Shown: one piece after another, positions 43,521 to 55,422 of the stretch | Position numbering within the stretch: position 1 is the stretch's first letter | How the letters are laid out: every line of letters starts with the position of its first letter | DNA from: Neobacillus ginsengisoli | GTDB lineage: Bacteria > Bacillota > Bacilli > Bacillales_B > DSM-18226 | Direction of reading: 5' to 3' | Assembly: GCF_030813055.1 (NCBI RefSeq) | Contig: NZ_JAUSTW010000007.1 | Span: 253,667-317,666 of the forward strand | DNA: 64,000 bases | The notes under the pieces: generated by a model | Database searches by the model: none | Seen by the model: the letters and a program-made list of their open reading frames with translations, nothing else | What the model was told of the DNA's origin: nothing | Translations under genes and position numbers: made by a program

Positions 43521-44375
43521 TTATAATGAATCCTCTTTATCAAGCATTTCTAAAATTCGTTCCAGATCCTCTTGGGAGAAAAACTCGATTTCAATTTTCC
43601 CTTTATTTTTCGCTTGTTTAATGTTTACCTTCGTTCCAAATCGCTCACGGAGAGAATGCTCACGTTCCTGTAAAAACACATCTTTTTTCTTTTCAGGCTT
43701 ATTTGTTTCACGTGAAACATTTTCATTTAATTGCTGAATTAGTTTCTCCAGCTGACGGACGTTTAGAGCTTCGTTTACGACTTTTTCCACTACGGCCGGG
43801 AGCTTTGATTTTTGACGAAGACCCAGTAAGGCGCGGCCATGTCCCATCGATATGGTACCGTTTGAGATTAACTCCTGAATTTTAGGAGGTAAGGAAAGCA
43901 GTCGGATATGATTAGCAACATGCGGCCTGCTTTTTCCTAATCGTTTGGACACTTCTTCCTGTGTCAACTTTAACTTCTCCATTAACGTTTGATAGGCGAG
44001 TCCTTCTTCGATTGGGTTTAAATCTTCCCGTTGCAGGTTTTCCAATACCGCCAATTCCATCATTTGTTGTTCGGAAAGCTCGCGCACCACAGCAGGTACG
44101 GTTTCAAGCTTCGCTTCTTTTGCAGCTCGGAAACGCCTTTCACCCACAACAATCTCATAGCCTTTTATGCTTTTTCTAACCACGAGAGGCTGTAAGATCC
44201 CATGCTCAAGAATCGATATTTTTAACTCATCGATGGCTTCTTGTTGGAAGTTTTTACGCGGTTGATAAGGGTTGGGACGCAAGTCCTTCAGCTTAATTTC
44301 TTGAACTGTTTCTTCCTTATCGACTTCACCGTTCGTAAAAAATGCATTCAGGCCTTTTCCTAAACCTTTAGCCAT
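43521..44375 (-). CDS. Chromosome-partitioning protein ParB (Spo0J)
   Basis: 284 residues: CTP-binding N-domain with [13 protein letters not shown] and [17 protein letters not shown] ([23 protein letters not shown]), and a C-terminal dimer domain. Binds parS, slides as a CTP clamp and loads SMC. Overlaps parA by 8 bp. It contains a perfect parS in its own gene, as in B. subtilis. Confidence 0.97.
   Translation of the reverse strand: MAKGLGKGLNAFFTNGEVDKEETVQEIKLKDLRPNPYQPRKNFQQEAIDELKISILEHGILQPLVVRKSIKGYEIVVGERRFRAAKEAKLETVPAVVRELSEQQMMELAVLENLQREDLNPIEEGLAYQTLMEKLKLTQEEVSKRLGKSRPHVANHIRLLSLPPKIQELISNGTISMGHGRALLGLRQKSKLPAVVEKVVNEALNVRQLEKLIQQLNENVSRETNKPEKKKDVFLQEREHSLRERFGTKVNIKQAKNKGKIEIEFFSQEDLERILEMLDKEDSL
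43704..43719. promoter_or_regulatory. parS site inside parB
   Basis: Perfect 16-bp TGTTTCACGTGAAACA within the parB coding region. Confidence 0.95.
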
Positions 44376-45129
44376 GCGAGACCACTTCCTTTGCCAAATC
44401 TAAATATACTTCAGCTCCGCGGGATCTTGAATCATAATTGATGATTGGTTCCCCATGGCTTGGAGCCTCACTTAGACGAACATTTCTTGGAATAATGGTT
44501 TTATAAACCTTATCTTGAAAATACTTTTTCACTTCTTCGATGACTTGAAGTCCGAGATTTGTCCGGGCATCCAGCATCGTTAATAAAACACCTTCAATTT
44601 TAAGATCCTGGTTTAAATGCTTTTGTACAAGCCTTACTGTATTAAGGAGCTGACTTAAGCCCTCCAAAGCATAATACTCACATTGGACAGGGATTAATAC
44701 CGCATCAGAGGCAGTTAAAGCATTAATGGTTAATAAACCCAAAGATGGCGGGCAATCGATAATAATGTAATCATATTGATCCTTCACTTCTTCAAGAGCC
44801 CGCTTTAAACGCACTTCTCTCGAAATAGTTGGAACCAACTCGATCTCTGCTCCGGCAAGCTGAATGGTAGCAGGAAGTGCAAATAAATTTTCAACAGATG
44901 TCGACTTAATGACATTTTTTGCTTCAACATCATCTACCAGCACATCATATATACACTGTTCTACTTCTGCCTTTTCAATTCCAATCCCGCTTGTTGCATT
45001 TCCCTGGGGGTCAATATCTACTAATAAGACCTTGTTCCCTATGTATGCTAAACAGGCGCCTAGGTTGACAGAGGTAGTCGTTTTGCCGACTCCACCTTTT
45101 TGATTCGCGATTGCAATGACTTTGCCCAC
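44368..45129 (-). CDS. Chromosome-partitioning ATPase ParA (Soj)
   Basis: 253 residues from GTG 45129, matching Soj. Deviant Walker [24 protein letters not shown], and [16 protein letters not shown] [11 protein letters not shown]. Works with Spo0J in origin segregation and controls DnaA. AGGTG lies 6 bases before this GTG; an earlier GTG at 45138 overlaps it. Confidence 0.97.
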   Translation of the reverse strand: MGKVIAIANQKGGVGKTTTSVNLGACLAYIGNKVLLVDIDPQGNATSGIGIEKAEVEQCIYDVLVDDVEAKNVIKSTSVENLFALPATIQLAGAEIELVPTISREVRLKRALEEVKDQYDYIIIDCPPSLGLLTINALTASDAVLIPVQCEYYALEGLSQLLNTVRLVQKHLNQDLKIEGVLLTMLDARTNLGLQVIEEVKKYFQDKVYKTIIPRNVRLSEAPSHGEPIINYDSRSRGAEVYLDLAKEVVSHG

Positions 45130-45365
45130 TCTTGTCACCTACCCTTTTTATTTTCCATAAAATCTACCAATTATTTATACTCAAATTCTATCAAACATTC
45201 AATTAATAACACTACTAATAAGCAACCATTCCGATAGTACGAATGTAAATAGCCATGCTTTCTATTTTATCATGAAAGTGAAAAGTTGTTGTTTTTTTTC
45301 TAAAAATATTCAGACTTCCTTGATATACCATTTTAAAAAACATGTTAATTTAAATGGAACTTTCC

Positions 45366-45403
45366 CAAAAAAAGAAGAACCGGACATATACTGTCAGGTT
45401 CTT
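45366..45403 (-). terminator. noc terminator
   Basis: AAGAACC-GGAC and GTC-GGTTCTT arms (45375-45402) form a near-perfect stem; seven T residues follow on the minus strand. Confidence 0.85.
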
Positions 45404-45432
45404 TTAAACTATTTGAGTATTCATTTAATTGG

Positions 45433-46296
45433 CTATTTTTTCTTCGGTATTCGTATCGTAAATTGGTAAAATTCCTCAAATTCTTCTTCTTCTGCGTCGA
45501 GATTAATCCCGCTGTCGGATACCATGTTTAACGATTGCCTGATGGTATTAACAGCAATTCTCATATCCTTACTGAAGGCCTTTCTTTGTGGCCTTGGCTT
45601 TTGGTTCTTTTGTTCAAGTATTCTAACGACCCGATCTTCGGTCTGCTTAACATTCAGATTTCTCTCAATGATTTCTGCTAAAAGCAACACTTGTTTCTCG
45701 GGATCTTTTAGCGGAATAAGTGCACGTGCGTGCCTCTCGGTAATAATTTTATTTAATAATGATTCCTGAATAGGCTGAGGTAATTTAAGAAGCCTGAGCT
45801 TATTGGCTACAGTCGACTGCCCTTTTCCAAGACGCTGGGCAAGTGCCTCTTGGGTCAAATTATGGAGCTCGAGCAGTTTTCCATAGGCAATAGCTTCTTC
45901 AATAGGCGACAGCTCTTCCCGTTGTAAATTCTCAATTAAGGCAACAGACGCCGTTTCAGTATCAGATAAATTTTTTATAATGGCCGGTACTTCTTCCCAG
46001 CCGAGTTTTTTCATCGCACGCCAGCGGCGCTCTCCGGCAATAATTTCATATTTGTTCACTTCAAACTGCCTGAGGACAATCGGCTGAATAATCCCATGCG
46101 TATGGATTGTACGTGATAATTCCTCAATTTTTTCATCGTCAAAAACCGTCCGTGGCTGGAAACGGTTTGGCAAAATACTATCGATCGGTATTCTTCTAAT
46201 TTCTTCCGTTTTTTCTATATCCAGCTCTTTCTCAAGCTCAACCACTTGTTCTCCCTTTTCGCCGAGGCCAAAAAAGCGTGAAAACGAAGATTTCAT
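45433..46296 (-). CDS. Nucleoid occlusion protein Noc
   Basis: 287 residues, ParB-like CTPase starting [16 protein letters not shown] (membrane-targeting amphipathic helix), [14 protein letters not shown], and [23 protein letters not shown]. Blocks division over the nucleoid. The start at 46296 is favoured over 46308 by family alignment and GGTGG upstream. Confidence 0.96.
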   Translation of the reverse strand: MKSSFSRFFGLGEKGEQVVELEKELDIEKTEEIRRIPIDSILPNRFQPRTVFDDEKIEELSRTIHTHGIIQPIVLRQFEVNKYEIIAGERRWRAMKKLGWEEVPAIIKNLSDTETASVALIENLQREELSPIEEAIAYGKLLELHNLTQEALAQRLGKGQSTVANKLRLLKLPQPIQESLLNKIITERHARALIPLKDPEKQVLLLAEIIERNLNVKQTEDRVVRILEQKNQKPRPQRKAFSKDMRIAVNTIRQSLNMVSDSGINLDAEEEEFEEFYQFTIRIPKKK

Positions 46297-46408
46297 CCCC
46301 AACACCACCTTTACGAAACTCCCTATTACTAATTCTATACTCGAATATTATCTTCCTGCTATACCCTTATATTTTAATACAAAATTTGATAGCTGTCAGA
46401 GACATTCT

Positions 46409-47125
46409 TTATTCAATCGGCGTTTTACCAGGTGTTCCCGGTTTTCGAGGGTATTTCTTTGGCGTTTGTTTTTCTTTTTTTATGACTAATATATTTCGTT
46501 CACTTTCTTCGATTGGCAACGTAAAAGTAAACATCTTTTCCATTTTTCCCCCAAGAGTGACAATCGCCTTTTGCCCCATTTCTAATTCATCCTTCGCATG
46601 AGCTGCCTTCATGGCGATAAAGTATCCCCCGACTTTAACCAAAGGTAAACAAAGTTCACTTAAAACCGACATTCGTGCCACAGCCCTTGCCGTTACGACA
46701 TCATATGATTCCCTGTGGTTTGGATTTACGCCGAAGGTTTCCGCACGATCATGAATAAAATGGACATTTTCCAATTTTAATTCATCCGCAAGATGATTTA
46801 AAAAAGAGATTCTTTTATTTAGTGAATCAACAATTGTCACTGTAATATGAGGATAAACGATTTTTAACGGTATACTCGGGAACCCTGCACCGGCTCCAAC
46901 ATCGCAAAGATGGAAGGGCTTGGTAAAATCAAAATAAAACGAAGCCGTAATCGAATCATAAAAATGCTTTAAATAAACATCAGCTTGATCGGTTATTGCG
47001 GTTAAATTCATTTTTTCATTCCATTCAACCAAGGTCTTGAAGTAGGTTGCAAACTGCTCCAGCTGATGCTCCGTTAGGCTAATGCCCTTCTCCTGAAGAA
47101 GCGCCTTAAATTGTTCTATAATCAT
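46409..47125 (-). CDS. 16S rRNA (guanine527-N7)-methyltransferase RsmG
   Basis: 238 residues. SAM site [15 protein letters not shown], and [10 protein letters not shown]. Methylates G527 in the 16S 530 loop. Basic C-terminal tail ([12 protein letters not shown]). In order with mnmG and mnmE. Confidence 0.97.
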   Translation of the reverse strand: MIIEQFKALLQEKGISLTEHQLEQFATYFKTLVEWNEKMNLTAITDQADVYLKHFYDSITASFYFDFTKPFHLCDVGAGAGFPSIPLKIVYPHITVTIVDSLNKRISFLNHLADELKLENVHFIHDRAETFGVNPNHRESYDVVTARAVARMSVLSELCLPLVKVGGYFIAMKAAHAKDELEMGQKAIVTLGGKMEKMFTFTLPIEESERNILVIKKEKQTPKKYPRKPGTPGKTPIE

Positions 47126-47173
47126 GAATAAATCTTCCTCGCTATATGGGTCTTCTTAGTTTTAGAAAAGAGC

Positions 47174-49063
47174 CTACGCATTAGATATCCTTGCCACCCT
47201 GCCTTGTTCTAAATAGATAAGAAGGATTGAGATATCCGCCGGATTAACCCCTGAAATACGTGATGCCTGAGCAATTGATAACGGCTTAATTAGCTTCAGC
47301 TTTTGTCTTGCCTCTGTGGCAAGACCTGTTATCTTTTCATAATCAATATTCTCAGGAATTTTCTTGTTTTCCATTTTCTTTAAACGTTCAACCTGCTGAA
47401 GTGATTTTTCAATATATCCTTCATATTTGATTTGAATCTCTACCTGTTCCGTGATTTCTCCGTCCAACGGACTATCGCTTGGAGTAAGACATTCAATGTG
47501 TTCATAGTTCATTTCCGGCCTTTTTAATAAATCGGAGGCACGGATTCCATCTTTAAGCTCACTTCCGCCAAGGCTTCTAATAAGCTCTTGCACCTCTGTT
47601 GAAGGTTTAAGGATGATAGACTGCAGTCTTTCCTTTTCAAGGTCGATGGCTTCTTTTTTCGCTAAAAATCGTCCGTAGCGCTCATCACGAATAAGTCCGA
47701 TTCGGTGACCGATTTCAGTCAAACGCAAATCGGCATTATCATGGCGTAATAATAACCGGTATTCTGCCCTTGATGTCAACAAACGGTATGGTTCACTCGT
47801 TCCCTTTGTAATCAGGTCATCAATTAATACACCGATATAGGCATCCGAGCGGCTAAGGACTAGCTGTTCTTTCCCCAAGGCATTCAAACCTGCATTGATT
47901 CCCGCCATTAAACCTTGACCTGCTGCTTCTTCATAACCGGAAGTTCCATTAATTTGCCCGGCAGTATAAAGGTTTTTTACAACCTTCGTTTCAAGTGTCG
48001 GCCACAACTGGGTTGGAACGATGGCATCATACTCAATCGCATAACCGGATCTCATCATTTGGACATTTTCGAGTCCCGGAATGGTTTTGAGAATTTGCTG
48101 TTGAACGTCTTCCGGTAGACTTGTTGATAATCCTTGAACATAAACTTCCTGTGTATTTCTTCCCTCCGGCTCCAAGAAAATTTGGTGACGCGGTTTATCA
48201 TTAAAGCGCACCACTTTATCTTCAATTGAAGGGCAATAACGCGGACCGGTGCCTTTAATCATGCCGGAGTACATCGGCGACCGATGTAGATTATTGTCAA
48301 TCAATTGATGTGTATTTTCATTTGTATACGTTAACCAGCAAGGAAGCTGATCGGTAATATACTTCGTTGTTTCATAAGAAAAAGCTCTTGGGTTTTCATC
48401 ACCGGGCTGAATTTCCGTTTTACTATAATCAATCGTATGACTATTAACTCTTGGCGGTGTTCCTGTTTTAAAGCGCACCAATTCAAAACCAAGTTCTTCT
48501 AAATGCTCAGAAAGCTTGATGGATGGCTGCTGATTATTGGGACCGCTCGAATATTTCAATTCTCCAATAATAATTTCGCCGCGCAGGAAGGTACCAGTCG
48601 TAATGACGACTGTTTTCGAACGATAAATCGCACCGGTTTTGGTAACAACCCCAACACAAACGCCATCTTCAACAAGCAACCGTTCAACCATTCCTTGAAT
48701 TAAGGTTGCATTTGGTTCATCTTCAATCGTTTTTTTCATCTCATGCTGGTAAGCAAATTTATCGGCCTGTGCCCTTAGTGCACGGACAGCGGGACCTTTC
48801 CCTGTATTCAGCATCCTCATTTGGATGTAGGTTTTGTCGATATTTTTACCCATTTCCCCGCCGATTGCATCAATTTCTCGAACCACGATCCCTTTGGCAG
48901 GACCGCCAACAGAGGGATTACATGGCATAAAAGCAACCATATCGAGGTTAATAGTAATGATTAATGTTTTAGCGCCAAGTCTGGCAGCGGCGAGGCCCGC
49001 TTCACAGCCTGCATGGCCTGCACCGACGACAATAACGTCGTAATTTCCTGCTTCGTATTGCAT
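47174..49063 (-). CDS. tRNA uridine-5-carboxymethylaminomethyl synthesis enzyme MnmG
   Basis: 629 residues. FAD-binding [19 protein letters not shown] at the N-terminus, [12 protein letters not shown], the double-Cys area, and the C-terminal MnmE-interacting helical domain ending in [11 protein letters not shown]. With MnmE it modifies U34 of several tRNAs. GGAGG before the ATG. Confidence 0.98.
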   Translation of the reverse strand: MQYEAGNYDVIVVGAGHAGCEAGLAAARLGAKTLIITINLDMVAFMPCNPSVGGPAKGIVVREIDAIGGEMGKNIDKTYIQMRMLNTGKGPAVRALRAQADKFAYQHEMKKTIEDEPNATLIQGMVERLLVEDGVCVGVVTKTGAIYRSKTVVITTGTFLRGEIIIGELKYSSGPNNQQPSIKLSEHLEELGFELVRFKTGTPPRVNSHTIDYSKTEIQPGDENPRAFSYETTKYITDQLPCWLTYTNENTHQLIDNNLHRSPMYSGMIKGTGPRYCPSIEDKVVRFNDKPRHQIFLEPEGRNTQEVYVQGLSTSLPEDVQQQILKTIPGLENVQMMRSGYAIEYDAIVPTQLWPTLETKVVKNLYTAGQINGTSGYEEAAGQGLMAGINAGLNALGKEQLVLSRSDAYIGVLIDDLITKGTSEPYRLLTSRAEYRLLLRHDNADLRLTEIGHRIGLIRDERYGRFLAKKEAIDLEKERLQSIILKPSTEVQELIRSLGGSELKDGIRASDLLKRPEMNYEHIECLTPSDSPLDGEITEQVEIQIKYEGYIEKSLQQVERLKKMENKKIPENIDYEKITGLATEARQKLKLIKPLSIAQASRISGVNPADISILLIYLEQGRVARISNA

Positions 49064-49130
49064 TTTGTTCCTCCTTCTTCAGATATTTCTGAAGGATAAA
49101 TCCTAAGATTATTATTTTTTAAACAACGTC

Positions 49131-50516
49131 TTATTTCCCCAGACAGAATTGGGAAAATAGCTGGTCTATAAGGCTTTCATGAACACTGTCACCGATAATT
49201 TCACCAAGCAGCTCCCATGTTCTTGTTAAATCAATTTGGACGATATCGATTGGCGTTCCCATTTCTACTCCATCGATTGCTTCTTCGATTGCTTGGAGAC
49301 TTTGGTTTAATAATGCAATGTGCCTGCTGTTGGAGACGTAGGTCATATCCCCCGCCTCAATCGAACCTGCAAAGAAAAGTGAAGAGATTGCCTCCTCCAG
49401 CTCATCTACACCTTTATCCTCAAGCAATGAAGTGGTAACAATTTTATGTCCCGCCGCTATGCTTTTAACCTTTTCCATATCAATTTCCTGCGGGAGATCT
49501 GTTTTATTAATAATGACAATCACGTCCATACCACGAACAGCCTCGAAAAGATTTTCATCTTCTGTTGTCAGTTGATCAGAGTAATTCAAAACAAGCAAAA
49601 TTAAATCCGCTTCTTTTAAAACCTGTCTGGAGCGTTCAACACCGATTCGTTCAACAATATCTTCTGTTTCCCTGATACCGGCAGTGTCTAGAAGCCTTAA
49701 GGGGACCCCTCTAACATTAACGTATTCTTCAATCACATCGCGTGTTGTCCCGGGAATATCGGTTACAATTGCTTTGTTTTCGTGAACCAAACTGTTTAAT
49801 AGCGAAGATTTACCGACATTAGGCCTTCCGACAATAACGGTAGAAAGACCTTCGCGCAAAATTTTCCCCTGTTCGGAGGTTTGCAAAAGCTTTTTTATTT
49901 CTTCCCGTACATACAGGGCTTTTTCCGCAAGCATCTTATGCGTCATTTCTTCGACATCATCATACTCCGGATAATCGATATTTACTTCCACATGGGCGAG
50001 AATCTCCAGTATCTCCTGTCTTAGAGAAGAAATCAGCTTTGATAAGCGGCCTTCCATTTGCCCAAGCGCCACATTCATTGCCCGATCTGTTTTAGCTCTA
50101 ATTAAATCCATGACTGCTTCCGCCTGTGATAAATCGATTCGGCCATTTAAAAATGCCCGTTTCGTAAATTCGCCTGGTTCAGCCAATCGTGCTCCATATT
50201 TTAAGACATACTGTAAAACCCGATTAACCGAGACAATTCCACCATGGCAATTAATCTCAATAACATCCTCTTTCGTAAAGGTTTTCGGCCCTCTCATAAC
50301 AGACACCATTACCTCTTCAATGACCAGGTCATTTTTCGGATCAACTAAATGACCATAATGAATGGTATGAGTTGGTACCTCCGAAAGCTTTTTTCCATTA
50401 ATACTGTTAAACAGCCTGTCAGCAATTTGAATTGAATCGTCTCCGCTCAAGCGGACTATCGCAATTGCTCCCTCACCCATCGGCGTCGATATTGCCGCAA
50501 TCGTATCAAATTCCAT
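49131..50516 (-). CDS. tRNA modification GTPase MnmE
   Basis: 461 residues. N-terminal tetrahydrofolate-binding domain ([20 protein letters not shown]), central helical part, inserted G domain with [20 protein letters not shown] and NKTD, and C-terminal FCLGK with the active-site Cys (commonly FCIGK). Partner of MnmG. I use ATG 50516, the family start, rather than the in-frame 50528. Confidence 0.97.
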   Translation of the reverse strand: MEFDTIAAISTPMGEGAIAIVRLSGDDSIQIADRLFNSINGKKLSEVPTHTIHYGHLVDPKNDLVIEEVMVSVMRGPKTFTKEDVIEINCHGGIVSVNRVLQYVLKYGARLAEPGEFTKRAFLNGRIDLSQAEAVMDLIRAKTDRAMNVALGQMEGRLSKLISSLRQEILEILAHVEVNIDYPEYDDVEEMTHKMLAEKALYVREEIKKLLQTSEQGKILREGLSTVIVGRPNVGKSSLLNSLVHENKAIVTDIPGTTRDVIEEYVNVRGVPLRLLDTAGIRETEDIVERIGVERSRQVLKEADLILLVLNYSDQLTTEDENLFEAVRGMDVIVIINKTDLPQEIDMEKVKSIAAGHKIVTTSLLEDKGVDELEEAISSLFFAGSIEAGDMTYVSNSRHIALLNQSLQAIEEAIDGVEMGTPIDIVQIDLTRTWELLGEIIGDSVHESLIDQLFSQFCLGK

Positions 50517-50823
50517 TCTGTTCACCACACTTTTTAAAAAATCAATCTATATAAAATGACTATAATTTACTCCAAATTACTAGAGTACCACATTGGTTCC
50601 TGTTAAAAAAGTAATCTTTACTCCAACAAAATTATCCACAACCCAATAATGTTCACCTATTATTTTAACTTATCCACATGTGAATAACAATAAAACGGAT
50701 AATTTCAGGTAAATGTTATTCACAATAGTTGTTTTTCCATGCAAAAAATCGACAAAAAAAGACACCCACTCAAAAGATTGGCTGTCTTTTTTAAGATATG
50801 AACATAAGCGGCTAAACGGACGC
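50517..50823. other. Gap between mnmE and jag with two DnaA boxes
   Basis: Holds two perfect DnaA boxes, TTATCCACA at 50632-50640 and 50670-50678, and the jag terminator (50754-50792). No coding frame of interest. Confidence 0.7.
50754..50792 (-). terminator. jag terminator
   Basis: GACA-CC pairs with GG-TGTC (one opposed base each side) with seven A residues to the left, giving T residues after the hairpin on the minus strand. Confidence 0.7.
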
Positions 50824-51447
50824 TTACGCTTTTTTAGGTGTAATGACAATATAGCGATGAGGTTCAGACCCATCGGAAAATGTTTTTACTCGATTGTTTT
50901 CAGATAAAGCGGAATGAATAACTTTACGCTCATATGAAGGCATGGGCTCTAACGCAACATCTTTCCCGGATTTAATTGCCTTTTGTGCCAGACGATGCGC
51001 TAATTGAATTAGCGTTTCGTTTCTTCTGTTCCGGTAGTCTTCAGCATCTAAGATAAGCGTTAAGTATTGATCAGAAAAACGGTTGATGACAAGCTGGGTC
51101 AAATATTGCAGGGAATTCAACGTTTGACCTCTTTTTCCAATCAAAAGGGCAATTTTTTCCCCTGTTAAAATGAAGCGAACTTGTTTTCCATCTCGTTTCA
51201 CTTCAATTTCAACGGGAGCGCCCATCTTTTCACTTACTTGAATAAGAAATTTTTTCGCTTCTTCAAGCGGATCATGAATGACTGTCACCTTTACAACAGC
51301 CGGACGTGATCCGAAAATACCGAAAATACCTTTTTTACCTTCATCAATAATGGCTACATCTGCGCGGTCTTTGGTAGTTTTTAGTTGAGCTAAAGCTGAT
51401 TCTACTGCTTCTTCGACTGTTTGTCCTGTAGCAGTTACCTGTTTCAC
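50824..51447 (-). CDS. RNA-binding protein Jag (KhpB)
   Basis: 207 residues: N-terminal Jag-N domain ([15 protein letters not shown]), a type II KH domain with [15 protein letters not shown], and a C-terminal R3H domain ([14 protein letters not shown]...[11 protein letters not shown]). RNA chaperone linked to cell elongation. Its GTG start overlaps the yidC stop. Confidence 0.95.
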   Translation of the reverse strand: MKQVTATGQTVEEAVESALAQLKTTKDRADVAIIDEGKKGIFGIFGSRPAVVKVTVIHDPLEEAKKFLIQVSEKMGAPVEIEVKRDGKQVRFILTGEKIALLIGKRGQTLNSLQYLTQLVINRFSDQYLTLILDAEDYRNRRNETLIQLAHRLAQKAIKSGKDVALEPMPSYERKVIHSALSENNRVKTFSDGSEPHRYIVITPKKA

Positions 51448-52223
51448 TTTTTTGCTCCTCCCGCATTACCGGTAGCTGAAGACTTCTTCAAATCCGGTCC
51501 TTTAATAAAATAAGTTTGAACAATCATGAAAATATTCCCGACTACCCAATACAATGAAAGGGCTGCAGGATATTTAAATGCAAAAAAGAAAATCATAATC
51601 GGCATCATCCAAACCATCATCGCCATTTGCGGATTTTGGTTTTCAGTTCCGGCCATCATTATTTTTTGCTGGATAAATGTAGTGATTGCCGCTAAAATCG
51701 GCAAAATAAAAAACGGATCAGCTTTACCAAGATCAAACCACAGGAAGTGATCTGCTGCAATTGCACTTGTTCTTGAAATTGCATGATAAAAACCTATTAA
51801 TATCGGCATCTGAATAATCAACGGAAAGCATCCAGCCATCGGGTTCACACCATGCTTTTGAAAAAGCGCCATTGTTTCCTGCTGTAATTTTTGCTGCGTT
51901 TTTTGATCTTTGGAACTGTATTTCTTTTTAAGTTCTGCCAATTCCGGTTGCAAAGCCTGCATTGCTTTTGAGCTGCGTGTTTGCTTAATCATTAACGGCA
52001 AGATAATTAAACGGATTAAGATCGTAACAACAATAATCGATAAACCAAAGCTTCCGCCAAGCAATTCAGCAACCTTCGTAATAACCCAGGATAACGGATA
52101 AACAATATATTGATTCCAAAATCCCGTACTATTTGCAGTAATCGGCTGCTTAATTTGGCTGCATCCGGCTAAAAGCAGGAATATGAAAAACATACCGACC
52201 AAAGGTACTATTCGTTTTTTCAA
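51444..52223 (-). CDS. Membrane protein insertase YidC (SpoIIIJ type)
   Basis: 259 residues. Lipoprotein signal with LLLAGCSQ lipobox, five membrane helices, the conserved Arg in [12 protein letters not shown], and [22 protein letters not shown]. Inserts membrane proteins and, in SpoIIIJ, is needed for SigG activation in sporulation. TTG start behind GGAGG. Confidence 0.96.
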   Translation of the reverse strand: MKKRIVPLVGMFFIFLLLAGCSQIKQPITANSTGFWNQYIVYPLSWVITKVAELLGGSFGLSIIVVTILIRLIILPLMIKQTRSSKAMQALQPELAELKKKYSSKDQKTQQKLQQETMALFQKHGVNPMAGCFPLIIQMPILIGFYHAISRTSAIAADHFLWFDLGKADPFFILPILAAITTFIQQKIMMAGTENQNPQMAMMVWMMPIMIFFFAFKYPAALSLYWVVGNIFMIVQTYFIKGPDLKKSSATGNAGGAKK

Positions 52224-52368
52224 CCAAAAATTCCTCCTTGCAACTTTTTATAGAACGTCTTATGAAGTGGATCTATGTATGTAAAGGCTTTCGTTTCCAT
52301 CATTATTGGTATTTTACCATTTTGTTGAATATATTGTCTTCAAGTATCGCCTTTTTTCACGAATTTCT

Positions 52369-52731
52369 CTAACAATTCTCGTCAATAACCGGCTTCTTCA
52401 AAACTTTCCCTACTTTAAGGACATGCTGCAGGCTTTTTTTTACTTCAAAAAAGTCCATTTCGGCAGCCGGCTTCCTTGCAATAATCACATAGTCATTACC
52501 GGTGTGCAATTGTTCGTTTAATTCGAAAATTGATTGTCTTATGTATCGCTTTATTCGATTTCTAGTAACGGCATTACCTACTTTTTTACTTACGGATAGT
52601 CCAATTCGAAAATGGCCTTGTTCCTCTTTTTTTAATGCATAGACGACAAATTGTCGATTAGCGAAAGATCGGCCTTTTTGAAATGCCTCTTGAAATTCTT
52701 TATTTTTTTTGACTCTCAATTCTTTTTTCAT
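52369..52731 (-). CDS. Ribonuclease P protein component
   Basis: 120 residues. [13 protein letters not shown] start, the RNR motif as [13 protein letters not shown], and [13 protein letters not shown]. Assists the RNase P RNA in tRNA 5' maturation. ATG 52731 follows AAGGTG. Confidence 0.97.
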   Translation of the reverse strand: MKKELRVKKNKEFQEAFQKGRSFANRQFVVYALKKEEQGHFRIGLSVSKKVGNAVTRNRIKRYIRQSIFELNEQLHTGNDYVIIARKPAAEMDFFEVKKSLQHVLKVGKVLKKPVIDENC

Positions 52732-52792
52732 AAAGGACACCTTCAATCCCTAATTGGGTAAAACTTTTTCGAATTCTTTCGACATTGATAAC

Positions 52793-52916
52793 TGTCTAGC
52801 TCCAGCGCCTAGGGGCTCTTGGGTCTAAGCCAATCGCTTCTGAAGGCAAAAAGCGCGCCTTCGCCAGCGCTTGTCTTATGCTTGTCGCCCCTGGTCAAGG
52901 CGCTTCCGCTTTTCTT
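52793..52916. repeat. Intergenic repeat element (about 124 bp)
   Basis: GC-rich element beginning GTCTAGCTCCAGCGCCTAG and ending GGCGCTTCCGCTTTTC, with self-complementary parts such as GGCGC/GCGCC and AAGCG/CGCTT that allow folding. Its first 15 shared bases recur at 37374-37388. Elements of this kind are scattered in many Bacillus-type genomes. It separates rpmH from rnpA. Confidence 0.75.
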
Positions 52917-52924
52917 TTTATGAG

Positions 52925-52952
52925 AAAAAAGACCACTGAGATGTTCAGTGGC
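52925..52952 (-). terminator. rpmH terminator
   Basis: GACCACTGA (52931-52939) pairs with TCAGTGG(C)C; six T residues follow on the minus strand, directly after the rpmH stop. Confidence 0.88.
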
Positions 52953-53087
52953 CTAAGCTGATAATACTTTTCTTCCTTTTTGACGACGACGAGCAAGAAC
53001 TTTACGTCCGTTTGCTGTGCTCATACGACTACGGAAACCGTGAACTTTGCTATGTTTACGTTTATTTGGTTGATACGTTCTTTTCAT
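52953..53087 (-). CDS. Ribosomal protein bL34
   Basis: 44 residues, starting [18 protein letters not shown] and ending GRKVLSA, highly basic. It begins 13 bases after GGAGGTG. It is the first leftward gene at oriC and faces away from dnaA, the standard arrangement. Confidence 0.98.
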   Translation of the reverse strand: MKRTYQPNKRKHSKVHGFRSRMSTANGRKVLARRRQKGRKVLSA

Positions 53088-53351
53088 TATATGACACCTC
53101 CCTGAGGAATAGCTGTTAAAGACAGTCTTAATTATTATAAAGATGTCTACGCGAAATTGTCAACTCCCTTCTTCATATTGTTCCCTTATTCCTATTTTTC
53201 AAATCATAAGCATCTATTAAAAAAAGAGTATCTTTCATGAACTTTTGATCCAAGTTAAGTTAAGAAAAGCGCAGGAACCGGACAATCTCCAAGATAAAAA
53301 TTTTATCCTTCTTTTCATTTTAAAAAAGGTATAAAAAGAATCCATTTTCCC

Positions 53352-53614
53352 TGTGGATAAAAAATCGACAATTTTTTCGGTTTTTTCACAGGTTATTGAC
53401 AGGTTTTTCACAAACCAAATGCTTGTGGACAATTTTCATACACATAATGCAATAGTTGTGGATAAACTAAGAAAAAACATTGCACCTCTTGCTATTATTT
53501 GATATTATATTTGTGTTTTCACTCTGAATAACTTTGTCTTAAATTATCGTTATCCACAAATTGTGGATAACATGTGGATAGGTTATTCTAGCATTCTGCA
53601 GAAACTTGTCCACA
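53352..53614. other. oriC, upstream DnaA-box cluster
   Basis: Between rpmH and dnaA. Perfect DnaA boxes TTATCCACA or its complement at 53352-53360, 53457-53465, 53550-53558 and 53562-53570; one-mismatch boxes at 53424-53432, 53573-53581 and 53606-53614. This corresponds to the incA/incB part of the bipartite Bacillus origin and also serves to autoregulate dnaA. Confidence 0.93.
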
Positions 53615-53889
53615 AGAGGTGGATATTGTCGAAACTCCACTTTACTTCCTTATTATATATTTTCCACAAACAAGGTTTCGTATATTTATAAATTAATAGG
53701 TTATACAGCTTGTATAACAGTTTTTTTCCACGGAACAATCGTCAAATAGAGATGATAGAATGCACAAAACTACCTTGCATGCCTTTTGTGAAAAAATTAT
53801 TTTTTTTGGAGTCGACAGTAAATATTATGCAAAGTGCCAGACCATTTATGTAGATAGATTTTTATTATGAAGATAAGGAGGGACACCAG

Positions 53890-55236
53890 TTGGAAAATAT
53901 TGCGGATCTTTGGAATCGTGCTCTGGCCAATATTGAGAAGAAGATAAGCAAGCCTAGCTTTGATACCTGGCTTAAGTCTACAAAGGCACATTCCCTTCAA
54001 GGCGACTTGCTTGTCATTACCGCTCCCAATGAATTTGCGCGTGATTGGCTGGAAGAGCGTTATTCCCAGTTAATCTCCGGTATTCTTTATGAAATTACCG
54101 GAGAAGAACTTTCTGTAAAGTTTATTATTCCGCAGAATCAGAACGTGGACGACCAGGATATGGCAGTGCCTCGAAAAAAGGCGAAAAAGGACGACGATCA
54201 TGCTGATTTTCCTCAAAATATCTTAAATCCAAAGTATGTTTTTGATACTTTCGTTATTGGATCAGGTAACCGTTTTGCCCATGCAGCTTCCCTTGCAGTA
54301 GCTGAGGCACCGGCAAAAGCCTACAATCCCTTATTTATTTACGGGGGTGTAGGGTTAGGAAAAACGCACTTAATGCACGCCATTGGGCATTATGTTTTAG
54401 ACCATAACCCGAATGCCAAAGTAGTTTATTTATCATCAGAAAAATTTACAAATGAGTTTATTAACTCCATTCGTGATAACAAAGCGGAGAATTTCCGCAA
54501 TAAATATCGAAATGTGGATGTCTTGCTTATTGATGATATTCAGTTTTTAGCCGGAAAAGAATCAACGCAGGAAGAATTTTTCCATACGTTTAATGCTCTT
54601 CATGAGGAAAGCAAACAAATTATTATCTCCAGTGACCGCCCGCCGAGAGAAATTCCAACTTTGGAGGATCGCTTACGCTCACGGTTTGAATGGGGATTAA
54701 TTACGGATATTACACCGCCGGATTTAGAAACAAGAATAGCGATCCTCAGGAAGAAGGCAAAGGCGGAAGGCCTGGATATTCCAAATGAAGTGATGCTGTA
54801 TATTGCAAACCAAATCGATTCGAACATCCGTGAGCTTGAAGGTGCACTTATTCGTGTTGTTGCCTATTCATCATTAATCAATAAAGATATTAACGCAGAC
54901 CTTGCTGCGGAAGCATTAAAGGATATTATTCCGAGTTCAAAACCGAAAGTAATTACGATCCATGAAATTCAAAAGGTTGTAGGTGAACACTTTAGTATAA
55001 AGCTCGAGGATTTTAAAGCAAAAAAGAGGACAAAATCTGTCGCATTTCCGAGGCAAATTGCGATGTACCTGTCACGGGAATTAACCGACTACTCTTTGCC
55101 TAAAATAGGAGAAGAGTTTGGCGGGCGGGACCATACGACTGTCATTCATGCTCATGAAAAAATTTCTAAGCTGCTTGCTACCGATTCCCAGCTCCAAAAA
55201 CAACTAAAAGAACTGAATGAAATGTTAAAAATCTAG
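53890..55236 (+). CDS. Replication initiator DnaA
   Basis: 448 residues. N-terminal helicase-loader interaction domain, AAA+ core with Walker [11 protein letters not shown] and Walker [10 protein letters not shown], and C-terminal DNA-binding domain with the box-reading motif [18 protein letters not shown] start 53890 behind AAGGAGGGA. Flanked on both sides by DnaA boxes. Confidence 0.98.
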   Translation: MENIADLWNRALANIEKKISKPSFDTWLKSTKAHSLQGDLLVITAPNEFARDWLEERYSQLISGILYEITGEELSVKFIIPQNQNVDDQDMAVPRKKAKKDDDHADFPQNILNPKYVFDTFVIGSGNRFAHAASLAVAEAPAKAYNPLFIYGGVGLGKTHLMHAIGHYVLDHNPNAKVVYLSSEKFTNEFINSIRDNKAENFRNKYRNVDVLLIDDIQFLAGKESTQEEFFHTFNALHEESKQIIISSDRPPREIPTLEDRLRSRFEWGLITDITPPDLETRIAILRKKAKAEGLDIPNEVMLYIANQIDSNIRELEGALIRVVAYSSLINKDINADLAAEALKDIIPSSKPKVITIHEIQKVVGEHFSIKLEDFKAKKRTKSVAFPRQIAMYLSRELTDYSLPKIGEEFGGRDHTTVIHAHEKISKLLATDSQLQKQLKELNEMLKI

Positions 55237-55273
55237 TTTTTTTGTGCATAACTTGCTGTCATTTACACACAGT

Positions 55274-55360
55274 CTGTCCACATGTGGATAGGCTGTGTTT
55301 CCTTTGATAAAATGAGTTATCCACATACTAACAAGCCCTACTAGTACTTCTACTATTTTT
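55274..55360 (+). other. oriC, dnaA-dnaN part: DnaA boxes and unwinding element
   Basis: Boxes at 55274-55282 (one mismatch), 55283-55291 (TGTGGATAG) and a perfect TTATCCACA at 55317-55325. The last is followed by a GC patch and repeated NTA-type triplets, CTACTAGTACTTCTACTA at 55338-55355, then a T-rich tract. This matches the basal unwinding system (DnaA box then DnaA-trios) of B. subtilis. Confidence 0.88.
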
Positions 55361-55422
55361 TTAAAACTTAATATTATATGTTATTGCTATTAAAATTATG
55401 CAGAAAACGGAGGATTACAAAG

